Positions 26,644 to 36,200 of a DNA stretch of 37,858 nt are shown piece after piece (the first letter of the stretch is position 1; each line of letters begins with the position of its first letter). The position numbers and the translations under genes are program-made. Below the pieces are notes generated by a model. The model saw only the letters and a list, made by a program, of their open reading frames with translations. It had not been told where the DNA came from and searched no databases. The stretch is from contig JAILJR010000187.1 in assembly GCA_024694565.1 (NCBI GenBank), forward strand, positions 1-37,858, read 5' to 3'. The DNA is from Butyrivibrio sp. (lineage in GTDB: Bacteria > Bacillota > Clostridia > Lachnospirales > Lachnospiraceae).

Positions 26644-27792
26644 TCAGTTATCCAGAAGTTTCTTCTCCAGCTCAGCAAAATCGTATGTGTTTTGCTGGAA
26701 CTGATTGAAACGGTTCTGGGGCACGCCCAAACGAATAGATGATTCGCTTGAACGAAGTCGTGTGTCGATGGTTGTTCCGGAAGCTCTGGATCTCTTCTTT
26801 GCAAGATCCGCGGTAAAGTTCGCATCTAACCTGGCAATATCCTCCCTGGTGCTCACATTGTTCTCATGCCAGGAGCGAAGAATCTTGTCACAGTATCTGA
26901 TTCGATTCCTCTGTGTCGCCATAACAGTGCGGTCGCAGGCTTCCAGGATGATTTCCATCGAAAATCCCAACTCCCCACGCCATGTTTTTATGAAGGATGC
27001 CTCCTTCTCCGTGGGGCTATTTTCCATACCGAGTGCCTTCATGATAGTAAGTACGTCGCTATCATGTTTAAAGATCTCCGCGCGTGCCTGTTTTGGCGTC
27101 TTGATGCCTGTCTGATTCCAGTTAATGGCTACCTTTTCCATGTACCTGAAATCCTTTTTATGATTATCGACGCAATATTGCATCAGATAGTCCAAAAGAT
27201 CGTCTGAAAAACCGAGCTCATCGTGTATATAATAAACGATGGACATTTCGTTGGCGTTTAAGGTCCTTCCGAAATACTGCTCAGCAATAAACAAAAGGCT
27301 TGATCCTTCAGACTGCTTGAAGGATTTAAGAACCGACGCCGAGTAGTTTGGTCTCTCAGGAAGAGTGGGATGAGCCTGAATGTCAGGAACCGCTGAAATG
27401 CTCGCCGGAATCTGATGTATCGGCTCGGGTACAGGAGCCTGAGTATCCGGAAGTGAATCTGTCTTTCTCCTTCCGTACCTTCGCTTTGACTGGGCAACTA
27501 TGTCCTCCATATGTATGCCTGTCAGGTTCTGGGAAACATCATACTCAAGACTGATAAGACCCTTTTTCTCCCAATATTTAAGTGAACGGATCACGTCCGC
27601 CTCCGTCTGGTTGAATTTATCTGCCAGTGCCGGAACACTGGTGGGTAAATTCGAACTCATCATACGCAATAAAAAGAGGTAGACCTTAATCTCTGTTCCG
27701 TTTGCGTCCTGCATGTACTCGTCAATAAAAATGTTTGATACATAAGTAGAATCCTCCCCGCAATTCGTACTAATCGTAACACGCCCCATCAT
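26644..27792 (-). CDS. DnaD-domain replication initiation protein
   Basis: This 382-residue protein resembles DnaD/DnaB primosomal proteins of Firmicutes. An N-terminal winged-helix domain (about 1-100), with a helix-turn-helix-like SVPALADKFNQTEADVIRSLKYWEKKGLI, is followed by a linker rich in Pro (about 110-150). Two DnaD/DnaB_2-type helical domains follow (about 160-235 and 245-315), including YMEKVAINWNQTGIKTPKQA, the YxxxIxxxW-type signature. A basic C-terminal tail is present. It would remodel the origin and recruit the helicase loader encoded next. The start has an AGGTGAT ribosome binding site. Confidence 0.88.
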   Translation of the reverse strand: MMGRVTISTNCGEDSTYVSNIFIDEYMQDANGTEIKVYLFLLRMMSSNLPTSVPALADKFNQTEADVIRSLKYWEKKGLISLEYDVSQNLTGIHMEDIVAQSKRRYGRRKTDSLPDTQAPVPEPIHQIPASISAVPDIQAHPTLPERPNYSASVLKSFKQSEGSSLLFIAEQYFGRTLNANEMSIVYYIHDELGFSDDLLDYLMQYCVDNHKKDFRYMEKVAINWNQTGIKTPKQARAEIFKHDSDVLTIMKALGMENSPTEKEASFIKTWRGELGFSMEIILEACDRTVMATQRNRIRYCDKILRSWHENNVSTREDIARLDANFTADLAKKRSRASGTTIDTRLRSSESSIRLGVPQNRFNQFQQNTYDFAELEKKLLDN

Positions 27793-27856
27793 ATACTATC
27801 ATCACCTGCTTTACTATTTATCCGAAAAAATTGTTTGTATCTTCGGAACAATTCAG

Positions 27857-27862
27857 ATTATA
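27857..27862 (-). promoter_or_regulatory. Candidate -10 element for the dnaD-dnaC-prs operon
   Basis: TATAAT lies on the minus strand about 65 nt upstream of the dnaD-like start. A convincing -35 box at the right spacing is not visible. The DnaA-box cluster lies about 85 nt further upstream. Confidence 0.4.
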
Positions 27863-27944
27863 GCATGGTGATTTTGAAAATGTATATGTAAAAAACGCCG
27901 AAGAAATTGAGGCAAAATCAAGCTTCGCGAAATTAAAGGAGTTT

Positions 27945-28082
27945 TGTGGACAATGTGGATAACGTGGATTATCATACTTAAAACTTAAAAAGAAGGTCTG
28001 ATTGCTGCTTATTAGCAATCAGACCTTTATCCACCGAAGAATGGTTTACATAAATAATGATTTTGGGTGGAAATGTGGAAAA
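27945..28082. promoter_or_regulatory. Cluster of DnaA-box-like 9-mers
   Basis: Three 9-mers abut exactly: TGTGGACAA (27945-27953), TGTGGATAA (27954-27962) and CGTGGATTA (27963-27971). The middle one is the reverse complement of the perfect DnaA box TTATCCACA. Further boxes are TTATCCACC (28027-28035, opposite orientation) and TGTGGAAAA (28074-28082, reverse complement TTTTCCACA). The cluster is upstream of the dnaD-dnaC-prs operon and overlaps the murC terminator region. DnaA binding is inferred from sequence. Confidence 0.6.
27993..28028 (-). terminator. Terminator after murC
   Basis: AAGGTCTGATTGCT pairs with AGCAATCAGACCTT around a 7-nt loop, a 14-bp perfect stem. On the minus strand it is followed by TTCTTTTTAAG, so it ends murC transcription about 60 nt past the stop. 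DnaA-box-like sequences lie on both sides. Confidence 0.85.
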
Positions 28083-28085
28083 GTA

Positions 28086-29480
28086 TCACCTGCCCAGGAG
28101 TTCATCCCCTATTTTCACTACATCACCCGCTCCCATTGTTATCAACAAATCACCCTTAGTGCAATTTTTCAAAAGGAATTTTTCAATTTCACTAAAACCG
28201 CCAAAAGATGAAATATAATTACACTCGTGTCCGAGATTTCGTATCTTTTCACACAGATTTTTGGAACTTATTCCGAGGTTATCGGTCTCTCTGGCGGCGT
28301 AAATATCAGCAAGAACCACCTGATCAGCCAGTGAAAGGGCATCGGCAAACTCATCCATGAGAGCTTTGGTCCTTGTGTAGGTGTGAGGCTGGAAAACACA
28401 CCATATCCTGTTGTGAGGATAGCTCCTGGCAGCTGTGAGAGTTGCCTTTATCTCAGTGGGATGATGGGCATAGTCATCAATTATGGTAACTCCCCCAATC
28501 TCACCCTTGTATTCAAAGCGCCTGTTGGTGCCCTCAAATTCTGAGAGTGCTGACGTGATAGCGCCATCTTCTATTCCAAGGACGACACTTACGGCAATGG
28601 CGGCGAGGGCATTGTATACATTGTGGATTCCCGGAACAGCAAGCTTTATGTTAAGAGTCCTATCGCCGGGCAGATGTGCAACAAAGGAAGGATTTCCATG
28701 GTTGTCATATGAGATGTCGGAGGGATAATAGTCAAAGGAGCTCTCGGAACCATAGGTAAAGATGCTGCATTTAAGGCCATCCGTAATCTCAGAGAAATTG
28801 TCAATGTCTCCGTTGATTATGAGAGTTCCGTCATCGGGAAGAAGATGAGCAAATTTCCGGAAGGAATTTCTTATATCATCAAGGTCCTTGAAGAAATCAA
28901 GATGATCTGCATCAATATTGGTAATGACGCTGATTCTTGGGAAAAAGCTAAGAAAGCTGTTTGTGTACTCACAGGCCTCGGTGACAAAATAATCTGATCT
29001 TCCGACCCTTATGTTTCCGCCGATATCCTTAAAGACGCCGCCTATTGACAGTGTCGGATCCACATCTGCCGCAAGCAGTATCTTGGAAAGCATGGATGTA
29101 GTGGTAGTCTTGCCGTGGGTTCCGCTTATGGCAACAGGGATTTTGTACTGTTTCATTATCTGACCGAGAAGCTCAGCCCTTGTGAGCATTGGTATTCCCG
29201 CATCCTTGGAGGCTTTGAACTCAGGATTGTCGGGATGAACCGCAGCAGTGTACACAACAACATCAATGGGTGAAGAGCTTTCGATGTTTTCTGTCTTCTG
29301 ACCATAGAACACCTTTATCCCCAGCTCTTCAAGCTTTCTTGTCATAGCGGATTCCTTAGAGTCTGATCCCGATACCTTAAATCCGGCATCAATCAGTATA
29401 TGCGCCAGACCGCTCATGGATATCCCGCCAATCCCGATAAAGTAAACATGTCCCGGTTTGGAGAAGTTTATATTGTACAT
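28086..29480 (-). CDS. murC: UDP-N-acetylmuramate--L-alanine ligase
   Basis: This 464-residue cytoplasmic Mur ligase adds the first amino acid (L-Ala) to UDP-MurNAc in peptidoglycan precursor synthesis. The N-terminal UDP-binding motif is GIGGISMSGLAHIL. The ATP-binding loop is ISGTHGKTTTTSM (about 113-125), the central domain includes ITNIDADHLDFF, and the C-terminal domain has DDYAHHPTEI. Length is normal. The gene is on its own transcript, followed by a strong terminator and the DnaA-box cluster. Confidence 0.97.
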   Translation of the reverse strand: MYNINFSKPGHVYFIGIGGISMSGLAHILIDAGFKVSGSDSKESAMTRKLEELGIKVFYGQKTENIESSSPIDVVVYTAAVHPDNPEFKASKDAGIPMLTRAELLGQIMKQYKIPVAISGTHGKTTTTSMLSKILLAADVDPTLSIGGVFKDIGGNIRVGRSDYFVTEACEYTNSFLSFFPRISVITNIDADHLDFFKDLDDIRNSFRKFAHLLPDDGTLIINGDIDNFSEITDGLKCSIFTYGSESSFDYYPSDISYDNHGNPSFVAHLPGDRTLNIKLAVPGIHNVYNALAAIAVSVVLGIEDGAITSALSEFEGTNRRFEYKGEIGGVTIIDDYAHHPTEIKATLTAARSYPHNRIWCVFQPHTYTRTKALMDEFADALSLADQVVLADIYAARETDNLGISSKNLCEKIRNLGHECNYISSFGGFSEIEKFLLKNCTKGDLLITMGAGDVVKIGDELLGR

Positions 29481-29684
29481 TTGGTTGTATCCTTTCTTAA
29501 TTTGATTGCTAACAATTCAACTGTCTGTCCTGCTTCGGCTGTCGGCTGAATTGTAACCTTATATAATATATAAAATACTTTAGTCCTATTTAAGGTTTTT
29601 TTCAATGGCGCCTTGTGATATACTAAATGATAAGAAAAAAGGCACATTTGGTGAATCAAGAATAATTTTGCAACGAGGTGGAAC

Positions 29685-30953
29685 ATGATAAAAAAGGAAA
29701 TGATCGCCATGCTTTTGGCAGGAGGCCAGGGAAGCAGACTAGGAGTGCTGACAGCCAAGATGGCAAAGCCTGCAGTTTCTTTTGGTGGTAAGTACAGGAT
29801 AATAGATTTCCCACTTAGCAACTGCATCAATTCAGGAGTGGACACTGTAGGTGTTCTGACACAGTATCGTCCCCTCAGACTTAATTCCCACATCGGAATA
29901 GGAATACCGTGGGATCTGGACCGTAACTTTGGCGGTGTTACAGTTCTTCCCCCATATGAGAAGAGTGGCAACAGTGAGTGGTACACCGGTACTGCCAATG
30001 CCATCTATCAGAACATGGAATATATGGAGAATTATAACCCGGACTATGTTCTTATCCTTTCAGGTGATCACATCTACAAGATGGATTACGAGACTATGCT
30101 CGATTTCCACAAGGCGAGCAACGCTGATGCCACAATAGCTGTTATGCCTGTACCGATTGAAGAGGCCAGCAGATTTGGCATCATGATCACAGATGAAAAC
30201 AAGCGCATTGTGGACTTTGAGGAAAAGCCGGCGCATCCGCGCAGCAATCTGGCATCCATGGGTATATATATTTTCTCATGGAAGGTTCTTCGGGAGGCAC
30301 TGGTCAAAAATAAGGATCAGGCGGGACTCGATTTCGGAAAGCACATCATACCGTACTGCAAGGAGAAGGGACAGTCTCTTTACGCTTACGAGTTTGACGG
30401 CTACTGGAAGGATGTTGGAACTCTTACTTCTTATTGGGAGGCAAATATGGAACTCATCGATATTGTTCCTGAGTTCAACCTCTATGAGGAGTACTGGAAG
30501 ATCTATACAGCAAGCGGAGTTCAGCCTCCGCAGTACCTTGGTCCTGACAGTGCGATTGAGCGCAGCATAGTAGGCGAGGGCTGTGAGATTGACGGTAAGG
30601 TCTACAATTCAGTAATAGGGCCCGGTGTCAAGATCGGTAAGGACACTGTTATCAGTCACTCCATCATAATGAATGAGACTGTGATCGGAGACAACTGCAA
30701 TATTGAGAAATCAATTATTGCCGAGAGGGCAAGGATTGGATCAGGGGTTCAGCTGGGTGCCTTCGAGGAGAAAGAGAACGAGACCAAGCCCGGGATTTAT
30801 TGTGAGGGCCTGTGCACCATAGGTGAGAGGACTGTCATTCCGGGAGGTGTCAGGATTGGTAAGAACACAATGATATCGGGAGAGACAACTATGGATGATT
30901 ATCCTGATGGAGTCCTTGACAGTGGCAGAACATTAGATAAGGCAGGTGATTGA
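29685..30953 (+). CDS. glgC: Glucose-1-phosphate adenylyltransferase, catalytic subunit
   Basis: This 422-residue enzyme makes ADP-glucose from glucose 1-phosphate and ATP for glycogen synthesis. The pyrophosphorylase motif is [14 protein letters not shown] near residues 11-24, with [15 protein letters not shown] following. The substrate-binding regions [12 protein letters not shown] and the metal-site aspartate in [10 protein letters not shown] are intact. The C-terminal left-handed beta-helix (about 290-400) has hexapeptide-like repeats. GAGGTG precedes the ATG. glgD follows after 2 nt. Start and length are typical. Confidence 0.97.
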   Translation: MIKKEMIAMLLAGGQGSRLGVLTAKMAKPAVSFGGKYRIIDFPLSNCINSGVDTVGVLTQYRPLRLNSHIGIGIPWDLDRNFGGVTVLPPYEKSGNSEWYTGTANAIYQNMEYMENYNPDYVLILSGDHIYKMDYETMLDFHKASNADATIAVMPVPIEEASRFGIMITDENKRIVDFEEKPAHPRSNLASMGIYIFSWKVLREALVKNKDQAGLDFGKHIIPYCKEKGQSLYAYEFDGYWKDVGTLTSYWEANMELIDIVPEFNLYEEYWKIYTASGVQPPQYLGPDSAIERSIVGEGCEIDGKVYNSVIGPGVKIGKDTVISHSIIMNETVIGDNCNIEKSIIAERARIGSGVQLGAFEEKENETKPGIYCEGLCTIGERTVIPGGVRIGKNTMISGETTMDDYPDGVLDSGRTLDKAGD

Positions 30954-30955
30954 CT

Positions 30956-32074
30956 ATGAGGGCTATTGGTATTATTTTGGCAGGCGGCAGCAGCAGCAGG
31001 ATGATGGAATTGTCCAAGAGAAGAGCGGTCTGTGCTATGCCTGTAGCAGGCTTTTACAGAAGTATAGACTTTGCCCTGAGCAATATGACCAATTCTCACA
31101 TTCAGACAGTTGCTGTATTCACACAGTACAATGCCGGGAGTCTGAACACACACCTCAGTTCTTCGAAGTGGTGGGATTTTGGACGTAAACAGGGTGGTCT
31201 CTATGTGTTTACACCGGCTGTTAAGGCTTCGGGAAATCTCTGGTACAGAGGTACAGCTGATGCCATTGCACAGAATCTCGATTTTCTCCGCAGCTGTCAT
31301 GAGCCGTATGTTGTGATAACATCCGGAGACTGTGTATACAAGATGGATTACGGCAAGCTTCTTGAGTATCACATTCAGAAGCAGGCCGATATTACTGTGG
31401 TATGCAAGGATATGCCGGCATACATTGACACCGAGAGATTCGGAACTATCAGGATGAACGAGGAGAGCCGCATAGAGGAGTTTGAGGAAAAGCCTGTAGT
31501 TTCAAAATCAAACACCATATCCTGCGGTATATATGTTGTCAGGAGAAGGCAGCTCATCGAACTCATAGAGAGGGCTCAGGAAGAGGAGCGGTACGACTTT
31601 GTAAGAGACATCCTTGTCAGATACAAGGATATGAAGAGAATATATGGCTACAAGATCAAGGAGTACTGGAGCAATATCGCATCTGTTTCGGATTACTTCA
31701 GGACCAATATGGACTTCTTAAAGCCTGAGATCCGCCATTACTTCTTCAGGGAGTATCCGGGCATCTACACTAAGGTTACAGATCTGCCGCCTGCAAAGTA
31801 TAATGTGGGAGTCAGTGTCAAAAACGGACTCATATCCAGCGGCTGTATCATAAACGGTACTATTGAGGACTCAGTTATCTTTAAGGGTGCCTTTATCGGA
31901 AATAACTGTTATATAAAGAATTCAATCATTCTGAATGATGTTTATATCGGTGATAACTCGCACATTGAGAACTGCATTGTAGAGAGCCACGGAACGATAC
32001 AGGCAAACTCATATTATAAGGAAGAAAACGGAATAAAAGTCGTTGTGGAGAACAACGAAAGATACGTTATTTAG
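30956..32074 (+). CDS. glgD: Glucose-1-phosphate adenylyltransferase, GlgD subunit
   Basis: This 372-residue paralogue of GlgC partners with it in Firmicutes. The nucleotide motif reads LAGGSSSRMMELSKRRAVCA, so the Gly/Lys pattern of GlgC (GQGSRL) is altered. WYRGTADAIAQN and SGDCVYKMDY are retained in modified form. The C-terminal beta-helix is present but shorter. GlgD-type subunits are mostly regulatory and raise GlgC activity. The ATG at 30956 follows AGGTGA; an in-frame TTG at 30950 overlapping glgC is a weaker alternative. The 2-nt spacing indicates translational coupling. Confidence 0.95.
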   Translation: MRAIGIILAGGSSSRMMELSKRRAVCAMPVAGFYRSIDFALSNMTNSHIQTVAVFTQYNAGSLNTHLSSSKWWDFGRKQGGLYVFTPAVKASGNLWYRGTADAIAQNLDFLRSCHEPYVVITSGDCVYKMDYGKLLEYHIQKQADITVVCKDMPAYIDTERFGTIRMNEESRIEEFEEKPVVSKSNTISCGIYVVRRRQLIELIERAQEEERYDFVRDILVRYKDMKRIYGYKIKEYWSNIASVSDYFRTNMDFLKPEIRHYFFREYPGIYTKVTDLPPAKYNVGVSVKNGLISSGCIINGTIEDSVIFKGAFIGNNCYIKNSIILNDVYIGDNSHIENCIVESHGTIQANSYYKEENGIKVVVENNERYVI

Positions 32075-32171
32075 AGGATTCGTTATCTGCCACACTGATT
32101 TATCATGAAATGATTCGGATGGTATATTTGCTGTTTTATTTCTTTTTAGTAATCAAAGGGGGTATGGCATC

Positions 32172-32453
32172 ATGAAGATTACAGATATTCGCGTTAGGAA
32201 AGTTGCAAAGCAAGGAAAGATGAAGGCCATAGTTTCTGTAACGTTTGACAATGAATTTGTTGTTCATGACATCAAGGTCATTGAGGGCGAAAGAGGGCTT
32301 TTTATAGCAATGCCCAGCAAGAAGTCTTCAGACGGTGAGTACAGGGATATAGCCCATCCCATTAACTCTGAGATGAGAGGCGTTTTACAGAGCGCTATTT
32401 TAGAGGCGTACGACAAGGCTGCTCCCGAAGAGGAGGCAGAGGATCAGGGCTGA
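32172..32453 (+). CDS. spoVG: SpoVG family RNA/DNA-binding regulator
   Basis: This 93-residue protein matches SpoVG: the [11 protein letters not shown] start, the central [11 protein letters not shown] and [10 protein letters not shown], and the [11 protein letters not shown] motif are all present. An acidic tail ends the protein. SpoVG proteins bind nucleic acids and affect septation, virulence and sporulation in Firmicutes. The ATG has a strong AAAGGGGG ribosome binding site. The 97-nt gap from glgD contains no terminator-like hairpin, so read-through from glgCD is possible. Confidence 0.96.
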   Translation: MKITDIRVRKVAKQGKMKAIVSVTFDNEFVVHDIKVIEGERGLFIAMPSKKSSDGEYRDIAHPINSEMRGVLQSAILEAYDKAAPEEEAEDQG

Positions 32454-32490
32454 CATACCCTTGCATAACAAAATAATATGTATATCAGTC

Positions 32491-32520
32491 CAGGGGGTTT
32501 AGTTTGCTAGGCCCCCTGTA
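32491..32520 (+). terminator. Hairpin after spoVG (probable terminator)
   Basis: CAGGGGG (32491-32497) pairs with CCCCCTG (32512-32518), with an inner TAG/CTA stem. Only a weak T-rich tail follows, so termination may be partial. Confidence 0.6.
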
Positions 32521-32669
32521 ATTATGTGATGCAGGCACAGGGGTAGCTGTGCTTTCGGATTATGTAACGTGTCCGGCTTTTATTATCCGGTGTACCGGGA
32601 GGTATATTTAAGGTGAGTATGTTTGGTTTTTTGCAAGCTCTTTTTAAAAAAGACGAGGAAGATGGAAAT

Positions 32670-33239
32670 ATGTATGTAATAGCGGGCCTGGGAAATCCGG
32701 AAAAGAAATACTTTGAGACGAGACATAACGTCGGTTTTGCAGTTATAGATGCTTTGTCTGACAAGTATAATATAGGACTTACCGAGACAAAGTTCAAAGC
32801 TGCTTATGGAAAAGGAAGGATAGGAAACGAGAAGGTCATTCTTGTAAAACCTCTGACATACATGAATCTCAGCGGTGAGGCGATAGCTCCGATATGTAAT
32901 TATTTCAAGATAGACACCAGAGAAAATCTTATAGTCATTTCGGATGATGTGGAGCTGGATGTAGGAAAGCTGCGGGTAAGGCCCAAAGGCAGTGCCGGTG
33001 GTCACAATGGCCTTAAGAATATAATAGCGCTTCTTGGGCATGACGAGTTTACCAGGGTCAGAGTGGGAGTCGGAAAAAAGCCCAAAGAGTGGGATATGAT
33101 AGACTGGGTGCTTGGACATTTTGAGAAGGAAGATCTTCCGCGCATCAGGGACGGGATAGAAAGTGCCGGTGAAGCGGTAGTTGAGATCATGGAAAACGGC
33201 GTCGACAGCGCAATGAACAGATTTAACGGAAAGAAATAG
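32670..33239 (+). CDS. pth: Peptidyl-tRNA hydrolase
   Basis: This 189-residue enzyme releases peptides from peptidyl-tRNA that drops off ribosomes. The N-terminus reads MYVIAGLGNPEKKYFETRHN, with the catalytic His in TRHNVGF; the motifs LVKPLTYMNLSG and SAGGHNGLKNI are complete. The start at 32670 has GAGGAA nine bases upstream and matches family length. An in-frame extension begins at GTG 32613 or ATG 32619, itself behind GGGAGG and AAGGTG motifs. It would add 17-19 residues (MFGFLQALFKKDEEDG), so the longer form cannot be excluded. The stop directly abuts mfd. Confidence 0.95.
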   Translation: MYVIAGLGNPEKKYFETRHNVGFAVIDALSDKYNIGLTETKFKAAYGKGRIGNEKVILVKPLTYMNLSGEAIAPICNYFKIDTRENLIVISDDVELDVGKLRVRPKGSAGGHNGLKNIIALLGHDEFTRVRVGVGKKPKEWDMIDWVLGHFEKEDLPRIRDGIESAGEAVVEIMENGVDSAMNRFNGKK

Positions 33240-36200
33240 ATGAGAGCAATTTCGGCCCCGCTTGGGGAACTAAAAGAATTTACAGAGATAAATGAATACC
33301 TTGAGAAACCCTTTGCCTGTGCTGAGGTGACAGGGTGCGTTGATTCGCAAAAGCTGCACTTCATAGATGGCATAGGTTCAGACTTCAAGTACAGGATTAT
33401 TGTGACCTATTCTGATCTTCGGGCGAAGGAGATATACGAGGACTACAAATTTTATGATAGAAATGTCACAGTATATCCGGCTAAGGATCTGATTTTTTAC
33501 CAGGCTGACGTGCACAGCAATGAGATAGTCAGGCAGAGGATAAGGTGCCTACGCCGCCTTATTGAGGGCAGGCCGGTTACTGTAGTAACTACCTTTGCTG
33601 CACTGATGGCTCCTCAGATACGTCCCGAGGTCATCAGGGACCACATCCTTTCAATTGACAAGCACCGGCCGGTTGATGAGACTGATATAGCTTCAAGGCT
33701 TGTTACAATGGGCTACACAAGAAACTATCAGGTTGAGGCACCGGGCGAGTTTTCAATCAGGGGCGACATAATCGACGTGTTTGACCTGACTGAGGAGAAC
33801 CCCTTCAGAATAGAGCTCTGGGGGGATGAGGTGCAGTCAATAAGAAGCTTTGACATCCTCTCCCAGCGCTCACTGGAGAAGCTGGAATCGATAGATATCT
33901 ATCCTGCGTCGGAGATCGTTCTTGAAGAGGATGACCTTAAAAGGGGAATGGAAAAGATTGAGGAGGATACCGACAGGATAGTTAAAGCACTGCGGGATCA
34001 GTTTAAGACAAGCGAAGCCCATCAGCTAAAGAGCCAGACTAAGGAGCTCAAGGAGCAGCTGCTGGAGTTTCGCTCTTTTGTGAATCTGGAGAGCTATATC
34101 AGATATTTTTATGATGATACGGTAACTATCCAGGAGATGTTTCCCAAGGGAAAGTGCTGCATCTTCATAGATGAGCCGCAGCGTGTGCAGGAGCATGCCA
34201 TGGCTGTCGAGGCTGAATTTCGTGAGAGCATGAAGTTTCGGGCTGAGAAGGGCTACGTACTGCCGGGGCAGATGGACCTTCTGTACTCAATTGACAACTG
34301 CATAGCCAGGATGGGAAATGGAAGAAGAGTTCTTATATCAGCACTGGCGATGCCAAAGTCACTTAATCTCTTTTGCCCGGAAAAGAGCTGGGATATAAAG
34401 GCGAGAAGTATAGCGGCCTACAACAACAGCTTTGACGCACTTGTGGCAGACCTGAAAAAGTATGTCAAAAACGGGTTCCGCGTTCTGATCCTTTCAGGCT
34501 CAAGGACCAGGGCAAAGAGGATAGTCGAGGATCTTCGCGACAATCTGGTAACGGCGTTTTACAGCGAGGACCCGGGAAGAATCCTTCAGAGCGGGGAGAT
34601 AATGACCTATTACGGCAAGGTCCAAAAGGGCTTTGAGTATCCTGAGATAAAATTTGCCGTAATAGCCGAGAGCGATATCTTTACTGAGCATGTCAAAAAG
34701 AAAAAGAAGAAAAAGAGCAAATATCAGGGAGAGAAGATATCTGATTTTGCCGACCTTAAGATTGGTGATTACGTAGTTCATGAGGATCACGGTCTTGGTA
34801 TTTACCGCGGCATTGAAAAGATAGAGACAGACGGTGTCGTCAAGGATTACATAAAGGTGGAATATGGCGGTGGCGGAAATCTGTACGTTCTGGCCACAGG
34901 TCTTTCCGTGATACAAAAATATGCCTCCGGGTCAGATGATGAGAACGGGCCAAGGCCAAAGCTTAATAAGCTAGGGAGCGGTGACTGGAGTCACACGAAG
35001 TCAAAGGTAAAAGCAGCCGTTGAAGAGGTGGCGCAGGACCTGGTGGAGCTCTATGCAAAGAGACAGCAGAGTGTAGGCTTTGAGTTCAGCAGGGATACCG
35101 TGTGGCAGCAGGAGTTTGAGGATGCATTTCCCTATCAGGAGACAGAGGATCAGCTGACTGCGATCGAGGACACAAAGAAAGATATGGAGTCCGGCAGGAT
35201 CATGGACAGACTTATCTGCGGAGATGTGGGCTTTGGAAAGACGGAGATTGCCATAAGGGCTGCATTCAAGGCAATACAGGACGGCAAGCAGGTGGCGGTG
35301 CTTGTTCCGACAACCATCCTTGCACAGCAGCATTACAACACCTTTTCTGAGAGGATGAGGGCGTTTCCTGTGAGGGTTGATCTGATGTCAAGGTTCAGAA
35401 CCTCTGCTGAGCAGAAGAAGACCGTAGAGGATCTCAAAAAGGGGCTGGTTGATGTGGTCATAGGAACCCACAGGCTTCTTTCAAAGGATGTGGCGTACAA
35501 GGACCTCGGGCTTCTGATCGTGGATGAGGAACAGCGCTTTGGCGTCACACACAAGGAAAAGATAAAGTCCATGAAGGAGAATGTGGACGTACTGACTCTC
35601 ACTGCGACTCCGATACCGAGAACCCTTCACATGTCATTAGTTGGCATAAGGGATATGAGTGTGCTCGAGGAAGCTCCCAACGACAGGATCCCGATCCAGA
35701 CCTATGTAATGGAATACAATGATGAGCTTGTGAGGGAGGCGATTGTCAGGGAGCTCTCAAGAAACGGACAGGTCTACTATGTCTACAACAGGGTCAGCAC
35801 TATCGCGGATGTTGCGGCAAAGATACAGAAGCTGATCCCTGAGGCAAATGTGGCCTTTGCTCATGGGCAGATGAAGGAAGCTGAACTTGAGCGCATAATG
35901 TATGATTTTATCGATGGAACCATAGATGTACTTGTGTCAACTACGATAATCGAGACAGGACTTGACATTCCAAATGTCAATACAATGATCATACATGATT
36001 CGGATAAGATGGGGCTTTCCCAGCTCTATCAGCTGAGAGGACGTGTCGGAAGGTCCAACAGGACAGCCTATGCATTTCTGATGTACAAAAGGGATAAAAT
36101 GCTGAAGGAAGTGGCAGAAAAGAGGCTTTCGGCGATCAAGGAATTTACAGATCTTGGCAGCGGGTTTAAGATAGCAATGAGAGACCTGGAAATACGAGGC

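Noticed and set aside
26493..26742. Two overlapping small open frames in the dnaD-dnaC spacer (plus strand)
   Set aside because: They run into the 3' end of the dnaD-like gene on the opposite strand and have no ribosome binding site. The GC-rich part is better explained as a hairpin.
29468..30004. 178-residue open frame antisense to the glgC 5' end
   Set aside because: It overlaps murC and glgC in an antisense direction and lacks any recognisable motif.
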